Source: Deltaproteobacteria bacterium UBA6930
GTDB taxonomy: Bacteria; Myxococcota_A; UBA9160; UBA6930
Reading direction: 5' to 3'
Length of the DNA stretch: 32,791 nucleotides
Assembly (NCBI GenBank): GCA_002450755.1
Contig: DKAI01000063.1
Coordinates: 1 to 32,791, forward strand
The position numbers and the translations under genes are program-made. Position 1 is the stretch's first letter. Each line of letters starts with the position of its first letter. The notes under the pieces are model-generated. The model had not been told where the DNA came from. It did not search any database and saw only the letters and a list, made by a program, of their open reading frames with translations. Below are positions 6,258 to 14,305 of the stretch, one piece after another.

Positions 6258-9200
6258 ATGAGTGAGGCTGCAGCTACAGTGAGTCCAATACGACCGGCGC
6301 CAAGTCGGGTTCGAGTGGTTACTGCCGCCTCGCTGTTTGATGGTCATGATGCGGCAATAAACATCATGAGGAGAATTCTGCAAGCTCAGGGAGCAGAGGT
6401 AATTCATCTTGGCCACGACCGTTCAGTGAATGAAGTGGTCGAGGCAGCGATCCAGGAAGATGCTCACGCAGTAGCTATTTCGTCATATCAAGGCGGTCAC
6501 GTTGAGTTTTTTAAATACCTAGTAGATTGCCTGAAGGAACGAGGGGCGCCAAATATTCGAGTTTACGGTGGTGGCGGGGGAACCATAGTTCCAGAAGAGA
6601 TCGAAGAATTGCACTCTTATGGAGTGGCTAGAATCTTCAGCCCTGATGATGGTCGGGAGCTCGGGCTCGAAGGCATGATCAAAATCATTGTTGATGAGTG
6701 TACAGAGCGAACGATCACAAAGGTGGGCACGGAAATCGAGGAAGGTTCTCCGAGCGATCATTTGGCCGTTGCGCGTTTGATTACGTGGTTTGAAGAGAAT
6801 GGAGATGACGAAACAACGTCCGAAATGTTGCGCCAACGTCTTTTAACGAGACGTGGAGGTGCTCCGGCGCCGGTGGTTGGCTTTACAGGAACTGGAGGTG
6901 CAGGAAAGTCCAGTGTGGTAGACGAGCTAGTGCGCCGTTTTCGCCTCGAAAATTCTGCGCAGACTATCGGATTACTTTTGATGGACCCTACCCGCCGGCG
7001 GTCCGGTGGGGCTTTACTGGGCGATCGAATAAGAATGAATGCGATCCATGGAGATAATATTTTTGTACGATCGCTCGCAACAAGAACCGCCCACAGGGCT
7101 TTGTCAAAGAGCATTTCTGATGCAGTCGGAGTTTTACAAGGATGTGGCTTTGATCTGATCTTAGTCGAGACTGCAGGCATTGGTCAGAGTGATTCAGAGA
7201 TTACGGATCTTGTTGATACATCGATCTATGTCATGACTCCTGAATATGGAGCTCCTTCTCAATTAGAAAAGATAGATATGCTGGAGCTCGCAGACGTTAT
7301 TGTGCTGAATAAATTTGATCGTCATGGAGCCGATGACGCTCTCAGGGATGTACGAAAGCAGTGGAAGCGGAATCATCCAGAATTGGCAACGTTGCCTAAT
7401 CAAGAGGTACCGGTCTTTCCGACAATGGCAAGAGCCTGGAACGACCCAGGTGTGGAGAGGCTTTTTAAAGCTCTTTTAAAGAAAATTGAGGGTGGCCTGG
7501 CTACAGGTTCTACAGACCTAACAGTGGCTCAGGACACTTCGTCAATGATTCCACCCAGTAGGGGTAGGTATCTAGCAGAAATTTCAGAAGGTCTACGGAA
7601 GTATCATTCCCGAACAGAGGAAATGTCTAACGCTGCTAGTCGAGCGTGGGGTATTCGAAGCTCCCTGGAAGCATTAGGCGAGATGCTTCCTGACCAGGGT
7701 GAGTTGTTTTCACAGGATTCGTTGATCGGAAAGGATGATGACTCAACACTTACTTCCCTTCGAAAATCGTATAACGAATGCATAGAAAGTTTGGACAAGG
7801 ATTCAAAGTTGACCATTGGAGAATGGGACGATCGGGCTTCTCAATACGCCGACAAAACTCAGTCATATCGTGTGCGGGGAAAAGAAATTTCCGTAGATAA
7901 CTTTGTGGAGTCAATTTCGGGAAATGAGATACCAAAGGTAGCATTTCCGGTGGCTAAGGACTGGGGAGAACGGATTCGGTTCGGGCGTTTGGAGAATGTT
8001 CCCGGAAAATTCCCTTTTACTGCTGGAGTGTTTCCTTTTAAGAGGGAAGGTGAAGATCCAACAAGAATGTTCGCAGGAGAAGGAACGCCTGAACGAACAA
8101 ATCGCCGATTTCATTATCTTTGCGAAGGACAGCCGGCAGCTCGGCTGTCGACGGCATTTGATAGCGTGACATTGTACGGAAGAGATCCGGATGAACGGCC
8201 GGATATTTATGGCAAAGTCGGCAATTCAGGGGTTTCAGTTTGTAGTTTAGATGATGCTAAGAAGCTCTATTCAGGTTTTGATTTGTGCGACCCTAAAACT
8301 TCCGTCTCGATGACAATAAATGGCCCTGCACCAATGGTACTCGCCTTCTTTTTGAATGCCGCGATTGATCAACAAATTGAGAAGCATTTACTAGAAGTAG
8401 GTGGCCTTGAGGATGCAAAACGCAAATTTGAATCCGATAGACTCCCTGGGTACAAAGGTGTTTTGCCAGATAACCATGATCAACTAGGACTGCGCCTTTT
8501 AGGCATTCCGGGAGATTCTGTAGTGAGTCCGGAAATCTATGATCAGGTAAAGTCTTATGTTCTAAAGACGGTTCGAGGTACGGTTCAAGCTGATATTTTG
8601 AAAGAGGATCAAGCGCAGAACACATGTATATTTTCAACTGAATTTGCGTTAAAAATGATGGGAGATATTCAGGAATATTTTACCGAAAAAGAAGTTCAAA
8701 ATTTCTATTCGGTCTCCATCTCGGGTTACCATATTGCTGAAGCAGGAGCGAATCCAATAAGTCAGTTGGCATTTACTTTGGCTAACGGATTTACTTATGC
8801 GGAATATTACCTGTCACGCGGAATGTCAATTGACGATTTCGCAGGAAATTTCTCTTTCTTTTTTAGTAACGGATTAGATCCTGAGTACAACGTGATTGGT
8901 CGAGTCGCGCGAAGGATTTGGGCAGTGACAATGAAGGAAAGATATGGCGCGTCTTCCGTAAGTCAGAAATTAAAATACCATATCCAAACATCGGGACGAT
9001 CGCTCCATGCTCAAGAGATGTCGTTTAATGATATTCGCACTACCCTACAGGCATTAATAGCGATTCAAGATCATTGCAATAGCTTGCATACCAATGCTTA
9101 TGATGAAGCGGTTACAACACCAACTCCAGAATCAGTGCGTCGAGCTTTGGCAATTCAGTTAATTATCAATCGGGAGCTTGGCACGACAATAAACGAGAAT

Positions 9201-9677
9201 CCTATTCAAGGTTCATACTTTATTGATCAGTTGACTGACCTAGTCGAAGAAGCTGTTTTAAAGGAATTTGATCGAATTTCCGAGAGAGGTGGTGTCCTTG
9301 GTGCTATGGAGACACACTACCAGCGAGGGAAAATCCAAGAAGAAAGTATGCACTACGAGACTCTCAAGCATAGTGGGGAGTTGCCAATTATCGGGGTAAA
9401 CAGTTTTATCGGTGAACAGGACGAGTTTGCACCTTCAGGTTCAGTTGACCTTATGAGAGCAACAGAAGATGAAAAACGCTCGCAGCTGGAGTCTTTGCAC
9501 GGACTCTGGGCTCGCAACGAAGAAAGCACGAAAGAAGGACTTAAGAGGCTCCAGTCAGTCGCACGTTCTGGGGACAATGTTTTCGAGGAGCTGATGGAAA
9601 CGGTAAAGGTGGCAAGTCTAGGTCAAATCTCTAATGCGTTATTTGAAGTCGGCGGACGATACCGTAGAGCGATGTAA
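6258..9677 (+). CDS. icmF: Fused isobutyryl-CoA mutase IcmF (B12 domain + G-protein chaperone + mutase)
   Basis: A 1139-residue three-part enzyme that, with adenosylcobalamin, interconverts isobutyryl-CoA and n-butyryl-CoA. The N-terminal B12-binding domain (about 18-150) carries the lower-ligand His30 in DGHDAA. A MeaB-like G domain (about 205-420) has Walker A GTGGAGKS (211-218), VETAG and NKFD (351-354). The TIM-barrel mutase domain (about 560-1090) contains SVSISGYHIAEAGANP and HIQTSGRSLHAQE. Substrate-specifying positions are F605 in RMFAGEG and Q787 in QAQNTC. These match the Phe/Gln pair of isobutyryl-CoA mutases, not the Tyr/Arg of methylmalonyl-CoA mutase or the Leu/His reported for pivalyl-CoA mutase. 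Compared with the short IcmF form I recall, there is an insertion of about 38 residues before the conserved VRGTVQADILK. The ATG at 6258 has AAGGGAGA upstream. The gene is followed by a dedicated methylmalonyl-CoA mutase and meaB. Confidence 0.95.
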   Translation: MSEAAATVSPIRPAPSRVRVVTAASLFDGHDAAINIMRRILQAQGAEVIHLGHDRSVNEVVEAAIQEDAHAVAISSYQGGHVEFFKYLVDCLKERGAPNIRVYGGGGGTIVPEEIEELHSYGVARIFSPDDGRELGLEGMIKIIVDECTERTITKVGTEIEEGSPSDHLAVARLITWFEENGDDETTSEMLRQRLLTRRGGAPAPVVGFTGTGGAGKSSVVDELVRRFRLENSAQTIGLLLMDPTRRRSGGALLGDRIRMNAIHGDNIFVRSLATRTAHRALSKSISDAVGVLQGCGFDLILVETAGIGQSDSEITDLVDTSIYVMTPEYGAPSQLEKIDMLELADVIVLNKFDRHGADDALRDVRKQWKRNHPELATLPNQEVPVFPTMARAWNDPGVERLFKALLKKIEGGLATGSTDLTVAQDTSSMIPPSRGRYLAEISEGLRKYHSRTEEMSNAASRAWGIRSSLEALGEMLPDQGELFSQDSLIGKDDDSTLTSLRKSYNECIESLDKDSKLTIGEWDDRASQYADKTQSYRVRGKEISVDNFVESISGNEIPKVAFPVAKDWGERIRFGRLENVPGKFPFTAGVFPFKREGEDPTRMFAGEGTPERTNRRFHYLCEGQPAARLSTAFDSVTLYGRDPDERPDIYGKVGNSGVSVCSLDDAKKLYSGFDLCDPKTSVSMTINGPAPMVLAFFLNAAIDQQIEKHLLEVGGLEDAKRKFESDRLPGYKGVLPDNHDQLGLRLLGIPGDSVVSPEIYDQVKSYVLKTVRGTVQADILKEDQAQNTCIFSTEFALKMMGDIQEYFTEKEVQNFYSVSISGYHIAEAGANPISQLAFTLANGFTYAEYYLSRGMSIDDFAGNFSFFFSNGLDPEYNVIGRVARRIWAVTMKERYGASSVSQKLKYHIQTSGRSLHAQEMSFNDIRTTLQALIAIQDHCNSLHTNAYDEAVTTPTPESVRRALAIQLIINRELGTTINENPIQGSYFIDQLTDLVEEAVLKEFDRISERGGVLGAMETHYQRGKIQEESMHYETLKHSGELPIIGVNSFIGEQDEFAPSGSVDLMRATEDEKRSQLESLHGLWARNEESTKEGLKRLQSVARSGDNVFEELMETVKVASLGQISNALFEVGGRYRRAM

Positions 9678-9708
9678 CAATCACGATTTGGTCTGGAAAG
9701 GGAATAGC

Positions 9709-11847
9709 ATGGGTGATAAAAAAGCTGAATGGCGTGCTCTTGCTGAACGCGAATTGCGCGGGAAAAGTTCGGAGGAGCTGATTTGGAAAACCGCCGAAGG
9801 GATAGATATTGAACCTCTGTATACGAGAGACGATCTAGAATCTCTCGAGAACCTTGACTCTTTTCCGGGAATGTATCCGTTTACGCGAGGGCCGAGGGCG
9901 ACAATGTACGCGAATAGGCCTTGGACTGTTCGTCAATACGCCGGCTACTCCACTGCAGAAGAGTCAAATGCCTTTTATCGAAGAAATCTTAAGGCAGGCC
10001 AACAAGGACTCTCTGTAGCTTTCGATCTGGCTACCCATCGTGGCTATGATTCCGATCATCCGCGAGTTATGGGAGATGTCGGGAAAGCGGGAGTTGCGGT
10101 CGATAGCGTTGAAGACATGAAAATTTTGTTCGATGAGATTCCGCTCCAAGATGTCTCGGTATCCATGACTATGAATGGGGCAGTACTTCCTGTGTTAGCA
10201 AGCTTTATTGTTGCTGCTGAAGAACAAGGAGTAAAACCAGAGGCTTTAAGAGGCACAATTCAGAATGATATTCTGAAAGAATTTATGGTCCGGAACACCT
10301 ACATCTATCCTCCAGAATCGAGCATGAGAATAGTGGCCGATATAATTGAATTTACAGCTAGAAAGATGCCAAAGTTCAATTCAATTTCTATTAGCGGATA
10401 TCACATGCAAGAGGCAGGAGCGAACGCAGTAATTGAATTGGCGTTTACTTTAGCCGATGGAATTGAATACGTTCGAGCGGCAATTTCAAAAGGACTCGAA
10501 GTAGATGCTTTTGCTCCGAGGCTTTCATTTTTCTGGGCAATTGGCATGAATTTTTACATGGAAATCGCCAAGATGAGGGCCGCTCGTCTTCTCTGGGCAG
10601 AGTTAATGGAAGGGTTCTCGCCGAAGGACTCACGTTCGTTGATGCTTCGTACCCATTGCCAAACTTCTGGAGCTAGTCTGACCGCTCAAGATCCTGTAAA
10701 CAACGTTATAAGGACAACTGTAGAGGCGATGGCGGCTGTTTTTGGCGGAACGCAATCGTTACATACTAATGCTTACGATGAAGCTCTAGGTTTGCCCACC
10801 GATGCAACTGCTCGCGTTGCTCGAAATACGCAATTGATATTACAAGAAGAAACTGGAATTCCGAAAGTAATTGATCCTTTCGGAGGTTCGTATTTTATGG
10901 AGTCTTTGACGGCTTCGATGGCTTCCGAAGCTAGAAAGTTAATTGAAGAGGTCGAGAGCTTGGGAGGTATGGCAAAAGCTGTTGAGTCAGGCATGCCCAA
11001 ACTTAGAATAGAAGAATGCGCCGCTCGTAGGCAGGCTAGGGTTGATCGAGGAGACGATGTGATCATTGGCGTAAACAAATATGTCTCTGATTCGGATGAA
11101 GAATTTGAAATCCTCGAAATTGATAATAGTGCGGTTAGAGAATCGCAAATAAAGAGACTCACCCAAATAAGGATGTCTAGGGATGACGCCGCTGTCGAGA
11201 AGGCGCTTTCTGAAGTAACGCGAATGTCTGAGAAATCAGAGGGTAATCTACTTGAAGCGGCCATAGATGCCGCGAGAGTCCGTGCAACCATTGGAGAAAT
11301 ATCTGAAGCAATGGAGAAAGTTTTTACACGACATCGTGCCGAGGTCCAGTCAATTTCTGGAGTATATGGAGGAATTCACGCTGGTGATGAAAATTACGAG
11401 GCCGTGCGTAAAGACGTCGAGGAATTCTCACGGGAAGAAGGCCGCCGTCCTAGGATTTTAGTCGTAAAATTGGGGCAAGATGGGCACGACCGTGGAATGA
11501 AAGTTATTGCAACGGCTTTCGCCGATATCGGGTTTGATGTCGATGTGGGGCCTCTTTTTCAAATGCCATCCGAAGCTGCTCGTCAAGCTATCGAAAATGA
11601 CGTACACGTCATAGGTGTCTCGAGTCAAGCAGCAGGTCACCGTACTTTGATTCCTGAAATGATTAACGCTCTCCGCTTAGAAGGAGCAGAAGAAGTAGTA
11701 GTAGTAGCAGGAGGTGTGATTCCCTCAAAAGATTATCCAGCTTTGAAAGAGCAAGGTGTTGCTGCAATTTTTGGACCTGGAACACCTGTGCCTGATGCAG
11801 CGCGCACCGTTTTGGAGGCGGTCAGAATTTCTCGAAGGACGAAGTGA
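9709..11847 (+). CDS. scpA: Methylmalonyl-CoA mutase, catalytic subunit with B12-binding domain
   Basis: A 712-residue adenosylcobalamin enzyme that converts methylmalonyl-CoA to succinyl-CoA in propionate, odd-chain and branched-chain catabolism. Substrate residues are Y77 in RQYAG and R195 in EFMVRNTYIYPP, which recognise the carboxylate of methylmalonyl-CoA, and H232 in SISGYHMQEAGA. The C-terminal B12 domain (about 575-710) has H593 in GQDGHDRG, then VSSQAAGH and VVVVAGGVIP. I chose the ATG at 9709, which has AAAGGGAA upstream (5-base spacer) and gives the family length. An in-frame ATG at 9634 would overlap icmF by 44 bases and add 25 non-family residues. No small mutA-type subunit is present, which fits a homodimeric enzyme like human MUT or E. 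coli Sbm. The stop overlaps the GTG of meaB. Confidence 0.96.
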   Translation: MGDKKAEWRALAERELRGKSSEELIWKTAEGIDIEPLYTRDDLESLENLDSFPGMYPFTRGPRATMYANRPWTVRQYAGYSTAEESNAFYRRNLKAGQQGLSVAFDLATHRGYDSDHPRVMGDVGKAGVAVDSVEDMKILFDEIPLQDVSVSMTMNGAVLPVLASFIVAAEEQGVKPEALRGTIQNDILKEFMVRNTYIYPPESSMRIVADIIEFTARKMPKFNSISISGYHMQEAGANAVIELAFTLADGIEYVRAAISKGLEVDAFAPRLSFFWAIGMNFYMEIAKMRAARLLWAELMEGFSPKDSRSLMLRTHCQTSGASLTAQDPVNNVIRTTVEAMAAVFGGTQSLHTNAYDEALGLPTDATARVARNTQLILQEETGIPKVIDPFGGSYFMESLTASMASEARKLIEEVESLGGMAKAVESGMPKLRIEECAARRQARVDRGDDVIIGVNKYVSDSDEEFEILEIDNSAVRESQIKRLTQIRMSRDDAAVEKALSEVTRMSEKSEGNLLEAAIDAARVRATIGEISEAMEKVFTRHRAEVQSISGVYGGIHAGDENYEAVRKDVEEFSREEGRRPRILVVKLGQDGHDRGMKVIATAFADIGFDVDVGPLFQMPSEAARQAIENDVHVIGVSSQAAGHRTLIPEMINALRLEGAEEVVVVAGGVIPSKDYPALKEQGVAAIFGPGTPVPDAARTVLEAVRISRRTK

Positions 11848-12824
11848 GCCGCCAAGTCGATTCCGTTTGTAAGGCAATACTTTCTGGGGATCGCCGTCTC
11901 GTAGCGAAGACGATTACTCTACTCGAGAGTTCGAGAGACGACCATCAAGTCGAAGGTCAAGCTATTCTCGAGAAACTTGTTCCTGAAACTGGCAAGGCAA
12001 TTCGAGTTGGTGTTACTGGACCACCAGGAGTTGGGAAAAGCACTTTCATAGAAGGCTTGGGTTTGTATTTGCTTGAGCAAGGCCTTCGGGTAGCGGTACT
12101 CGCGATTGATCCGAGTAGTCCCATTAGTGGTGGTAGTATTTTGGGCGACAAGACCAGGATGGAACGCCTGGCCCGCGAGGAGAATGCATTTATTCGTCCT
12201 TCTCCTTCTCGTGGCTCACTGGGTGGAGTGGCTCACCGTACGCGAGAATCTCTTTTAGTGTGTGAGGCGGCCGGCTTCGATGTCGTAATCGTGGAAACTG
12301 TTGGAGTCGGCCAATCGGAGATAGCCGTACGATCGATGTCGGACTTTTTTGCAGTATTGCTTCAACCCGGGTCTGGAGATTCTCTTCAGGGAATAAAGAG
12401 AGGTGTCCTCGAACTCGCTGATTGTTTGATTGTAAATAAAGCGGATGGGGATCAGATGCAGTTAGCCGAGAGAACGAGAGGAGATTTCGAACAGGCATTA
12501 AGCTTATTGAGACCCAAGTCCTCAAACTGGGTGCCGGTTGTGCTGACAGTGAGTTCTCTTTCGGGGGTAGGACTTCAGAAGATCTGGGAGACGGTGACGG
12601 CTCACCGAAAAGTGCAAGTGAAGTCCGGGGAGCTTGCGTCGAACAGGCGTCAACAAGACCGAGAATGGATGTGGAGTCTACTCGAAGAGGGCCTATTGCG
12701 TGAGTTGAGAACGGACCCTGAAATAGTAGAACGTCTGGGCGTTATCGAGTCTGAGGTGGCCGAAAGAAAGAAGACTCCTGCTGCTGCGGCTCGAGCAGTT
12801 CTCGAAGAATTTAGAAAAAATTGA
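11844..12824 (+). CDS. meaB: Methylmalonyl-CoA mutase-associated GTPase MeaB
   Basis: A 326-residue G3E-family GTPase that protects methylmalonyl-CoA mutase and gates adenosylcobalamin delivery. Walker A is GPPGVGKS (59-66). It is followed by AIDPSSPISGGSILGDKTRM (88-107), the switch segment ETVGVGQSE (151-159) and the base-recognition motif NKAD (198-201). A C-terminal helical segment typical of MeaB dimerisation follows. The start is GTG overlapping the mutase stop (GTGA), so the two are translationally coupled and meaB most likely serves the mutase immediately upstream. IcmF carries its own G domain. A hairpin lies 42 bases downstream. Confidence 0.96.
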   Translation: MSRQVDSVCKAILSGDRRLVAKTITLLESSRDDHQVEGQAILEKLVPETGKAIRVGVTGPPGVGKSTFIEGLGLYLLEQGLRVAVLAIDPSSPISGGSILGDKTRMERLAREENAFIRPSPSRGSLGGVAHRTRESLLVCEAAGFDVVIVETVGVGQSEIAVRSMSDFFAVLLQPGSGDSLQGIKRGVLELADCLIVNKADGDQMQLAERTRGDFEQALSLLRPKSSNWVPVVLTVSSLSGVGLQKIWETVTAHRKVQVKSGELASNRRQQDREWMWSLLEEGLLRELRTDPEIVERLGVIESEVAERKKTPAAAARAVLEEFRKN

Positions 12825-12865
12825 AGCTTTCGATCACACTTACGAGGGTGCAATGAATTAAAGGG

Positions 12866-12885
12866 CGAATGACTTCCGTCATTTG
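12866..12885 (+). other. Compact hairpin downstream of meaB
   Basis: CGAATGAC-TTCC-GTCATTTG forms an 8-bp stem with one G-U pair and a four-base loop. No U-tract follows, so it is not a classical intrinsic terminator. It may be an mRNA 3'-end stabiliser or a remnant. Confidence 0.35.
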
Positions 12886-12968
12886 AGAACTTGGCTGTTA
12901 GTTAACGGTGTGAGAAACGAGCGTTCTTTACGTGGACTCTGGTATGCTTTGTTGGATAACTATTAATA

Positions 12969-13006
12969 CCCCGGGGGGCCGGCCAAAACCTGCGATCGAA
13001 GGCAGG
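12969..13006 (+). other. GC-only block and hairpin in the ribBA-like leader
   Basis: Bases 12969-12984 are sixteen consecutive G/C bases containing the palindromes CCCCGGGG and GGCCGGCC, out of keeping with the composition around them. A stem CCTGC (12989-12993) / GCAGG (13002-13006) follows. No FMN riboswitch consensus could be recognised. Confidence 0.35.
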
Positions 13007-13046
13007 GCAAAATCGATCCCGGTTTCTTTCAAGAGAGATTTAAAAC

Positions 13047-14300
13047 GTGACCGAAAATGCAAGTACCGAGTTTCAGACAGGGATTGCTGCATCTCTATTA
13101 GATGTCGCAAAAGCAATCGATGAAATTCGCTCCGGGCGAATGGTGCTTCTTTTAGATGGTCTTGACGAAGACGCGTGTGGTGAAATTTGTATGGCAGCCG
13201 CGAGAATTTCCACAGAAGCTATTAACACCATGCTCAATCTCGGTAGGGGCATTGTCTGTACGCCCATGAGTGAGCAGAAAATGCGATTTTTAAAATTGGA
13301 TATGATCTCGGAACAATCGGAAGGTACCGTCGCACAGATGGGAGTCTCCTTCGAAGCGAGTCGGGGCGTAACGACTGGAATTTCTGCCGCTGACCGAGCG
13401 ACCACTATCATGGCTGCAGTAAACGAGGGGGCACGGCCTGAGGATTTGCGTAGACCAGGTCACGTCTTTCCGATTCGCGTGCGAAGTGGGGGAGTTCTTA
13501 GAGCTCCCGGTAGGTCCGAGGCAGCCGTGGATCTTGCACGTCTAGCTGGCTTTCCATCGATTGCCGTTACTTGTCAGGTACTAAGGGAGGATGGGAAAGC
13601 AGCTAGACTGAAAGATCTCATGGTATTAGCTGATAAAGAGAGGCTTGGTGTAGTGCACGTGTCAGACCTGGTGCAATACAGGCTCCAGCGTGAAACGCTT
13701 GTTCGAAGGGCAGGGGATGCGAAGATTCCGACAAAAAACTCAGGCGTGTTTCGTTCAATCGTTTACGAGAACGATGTAGATTCTGTTGAGCATATTGCAC
13801 TCGTGAAAGGGGATGTTAGGTCCGTAGAGGCGCCCTTGGTACGACTGCATAGCGAGTGTCTGACTGGCGACGCATTTGGTTCGCTCCGTTGTGATTGCGG
13901 TGATCAGCTAGAAAGTGCGATGCAGAAAATCGATAGTGAGGGAAGTGGTGTTGTCCTCTATCTCAGGCAGGAAGGCCGGGGTATCGGGCTTACCAATAAG
14001 ATCCGGGCTTACGGACTTCAAGACCGTGAGGGCTTGGATACAGTTGAGGCTAACCTGCGCTTGGGTTTCGCAGCCGATCAGAGGGATTATGGAGTTGGTG
14101 GTCAGATTCTTGTGGATCTTGGTATCAGGAAAGTACGTTTACTGACTAATAATCCACTTAAACGTCGTGCTTTGGAAGGTCTAGGGCTTGACGTCGTTGA
14201 GCAGGTTCCTCTTGAGATTGAACCGAACGAACGAAACCGCGATTACCTACGTACAAAACGAGAAAAGCTTGGCCATTCACTAGGCTTTGAGGAAGATTAG
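13047..14300 (+). CDS. ribA: RibBA-like protein: degenerate DHBP synthase domain fused to GTP cyclohydrolase II
   Basis: A 417-residue two-domain protein. The C-terminal half (about 225-415) is an apparently intact GTP cyclohydrolase II. It has zinc cysteines C271, C282 and C284 in SECLTGD..LRCDCG, then RQEGRGIGL, AYGLQD with Y322, R346 and LLTNNP. It would open GTP to the first riboflavin intermediate. The N-terminal half (about 15-215) has the DHBP synthase fold (RGIVCTP, GVTTGISAADRATT, RPGHVFP, SEAAVDLARLAG) but its active site is broken. The acidic loop usually DDEDRENEGD reads DGLDEDACGE (37-46), the metal-binding histidine of GHTEA is R156, and the conserved glutamate of the CE motif is Q177. 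The GTG start at 13047 has a weak purine-rich AAGAGAGA upstream. The moxR gene follows after 5 bases. Products annotated as bifunctional RibBA here should be treated as GCHII only. Confidence 0.85.
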   Translation: MTENASTEFQTGIAASLLDVAKAIDEIRSGRMVLLLDGLDEDACGEICMAAARISTEAINTMLNLGRGIVCTPMSEQKMRFLKLDMISEQSEGTVAQMGVSFEASRGVTTGISAADRATTIMAAVNEGARPEDLRRPGHVFPIRVRSGGVLRAPGRSEAAVDLARLAGFPSIAVTCQVLREDGKAARLKDLMVLADKERLGVVHVSDLVQYRLQRETLVRRAGDAKIPTKNSGVFRSIVYENDVDSVEHIALVKGDVRSVEAPLVRLHSECLTGDAFGSLRCDCGDQLESAMQKIDSEGSGVVLYLRQEGRGIGLTNKIRAYGLQDREGLDTVEANLRLGFAADQRDYGVGGQILVDLGIRKVRLLTNNPLKRRALEGLGLDVVEQVPLEIEPNERNRDYLRTKREKLGHSLGFEED

Positions 14301-14305
14301 GAGCA

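Noticed and set aside
9634..9708. In-frame upstream ATG that would extend methylmalonyl-CoA mutase by 25 residues
   Set aside because: The added residues do not look like the family N-terminus and would overlap icmF by 44 bases. The ATG at 9709 has a good AAAGGGAA site and gives the usual length.
10773..11291. 172-codon open frame on the - strand inside the mutase gene
   Set aside because: It is antisense to a fully conserved coding region, is rich in Ser/Ala as expected for a shadow frame, and resembles no known family.
12825..13046. FMN riboswitch upstream of the RibBA-like gene
   Set aside because: The conserved FMN aptamer blocks (AGGGGCGGGG-type start, CCGACGG-type end) are absent.
12932..13123. 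63-codon + strand frame before the RibBA-like gene
   Set aside because: Its composition is basic and low in hydrophobic residues, it runs through the GC-only block, and it overlaps the start of a well-supported gene in another frame.
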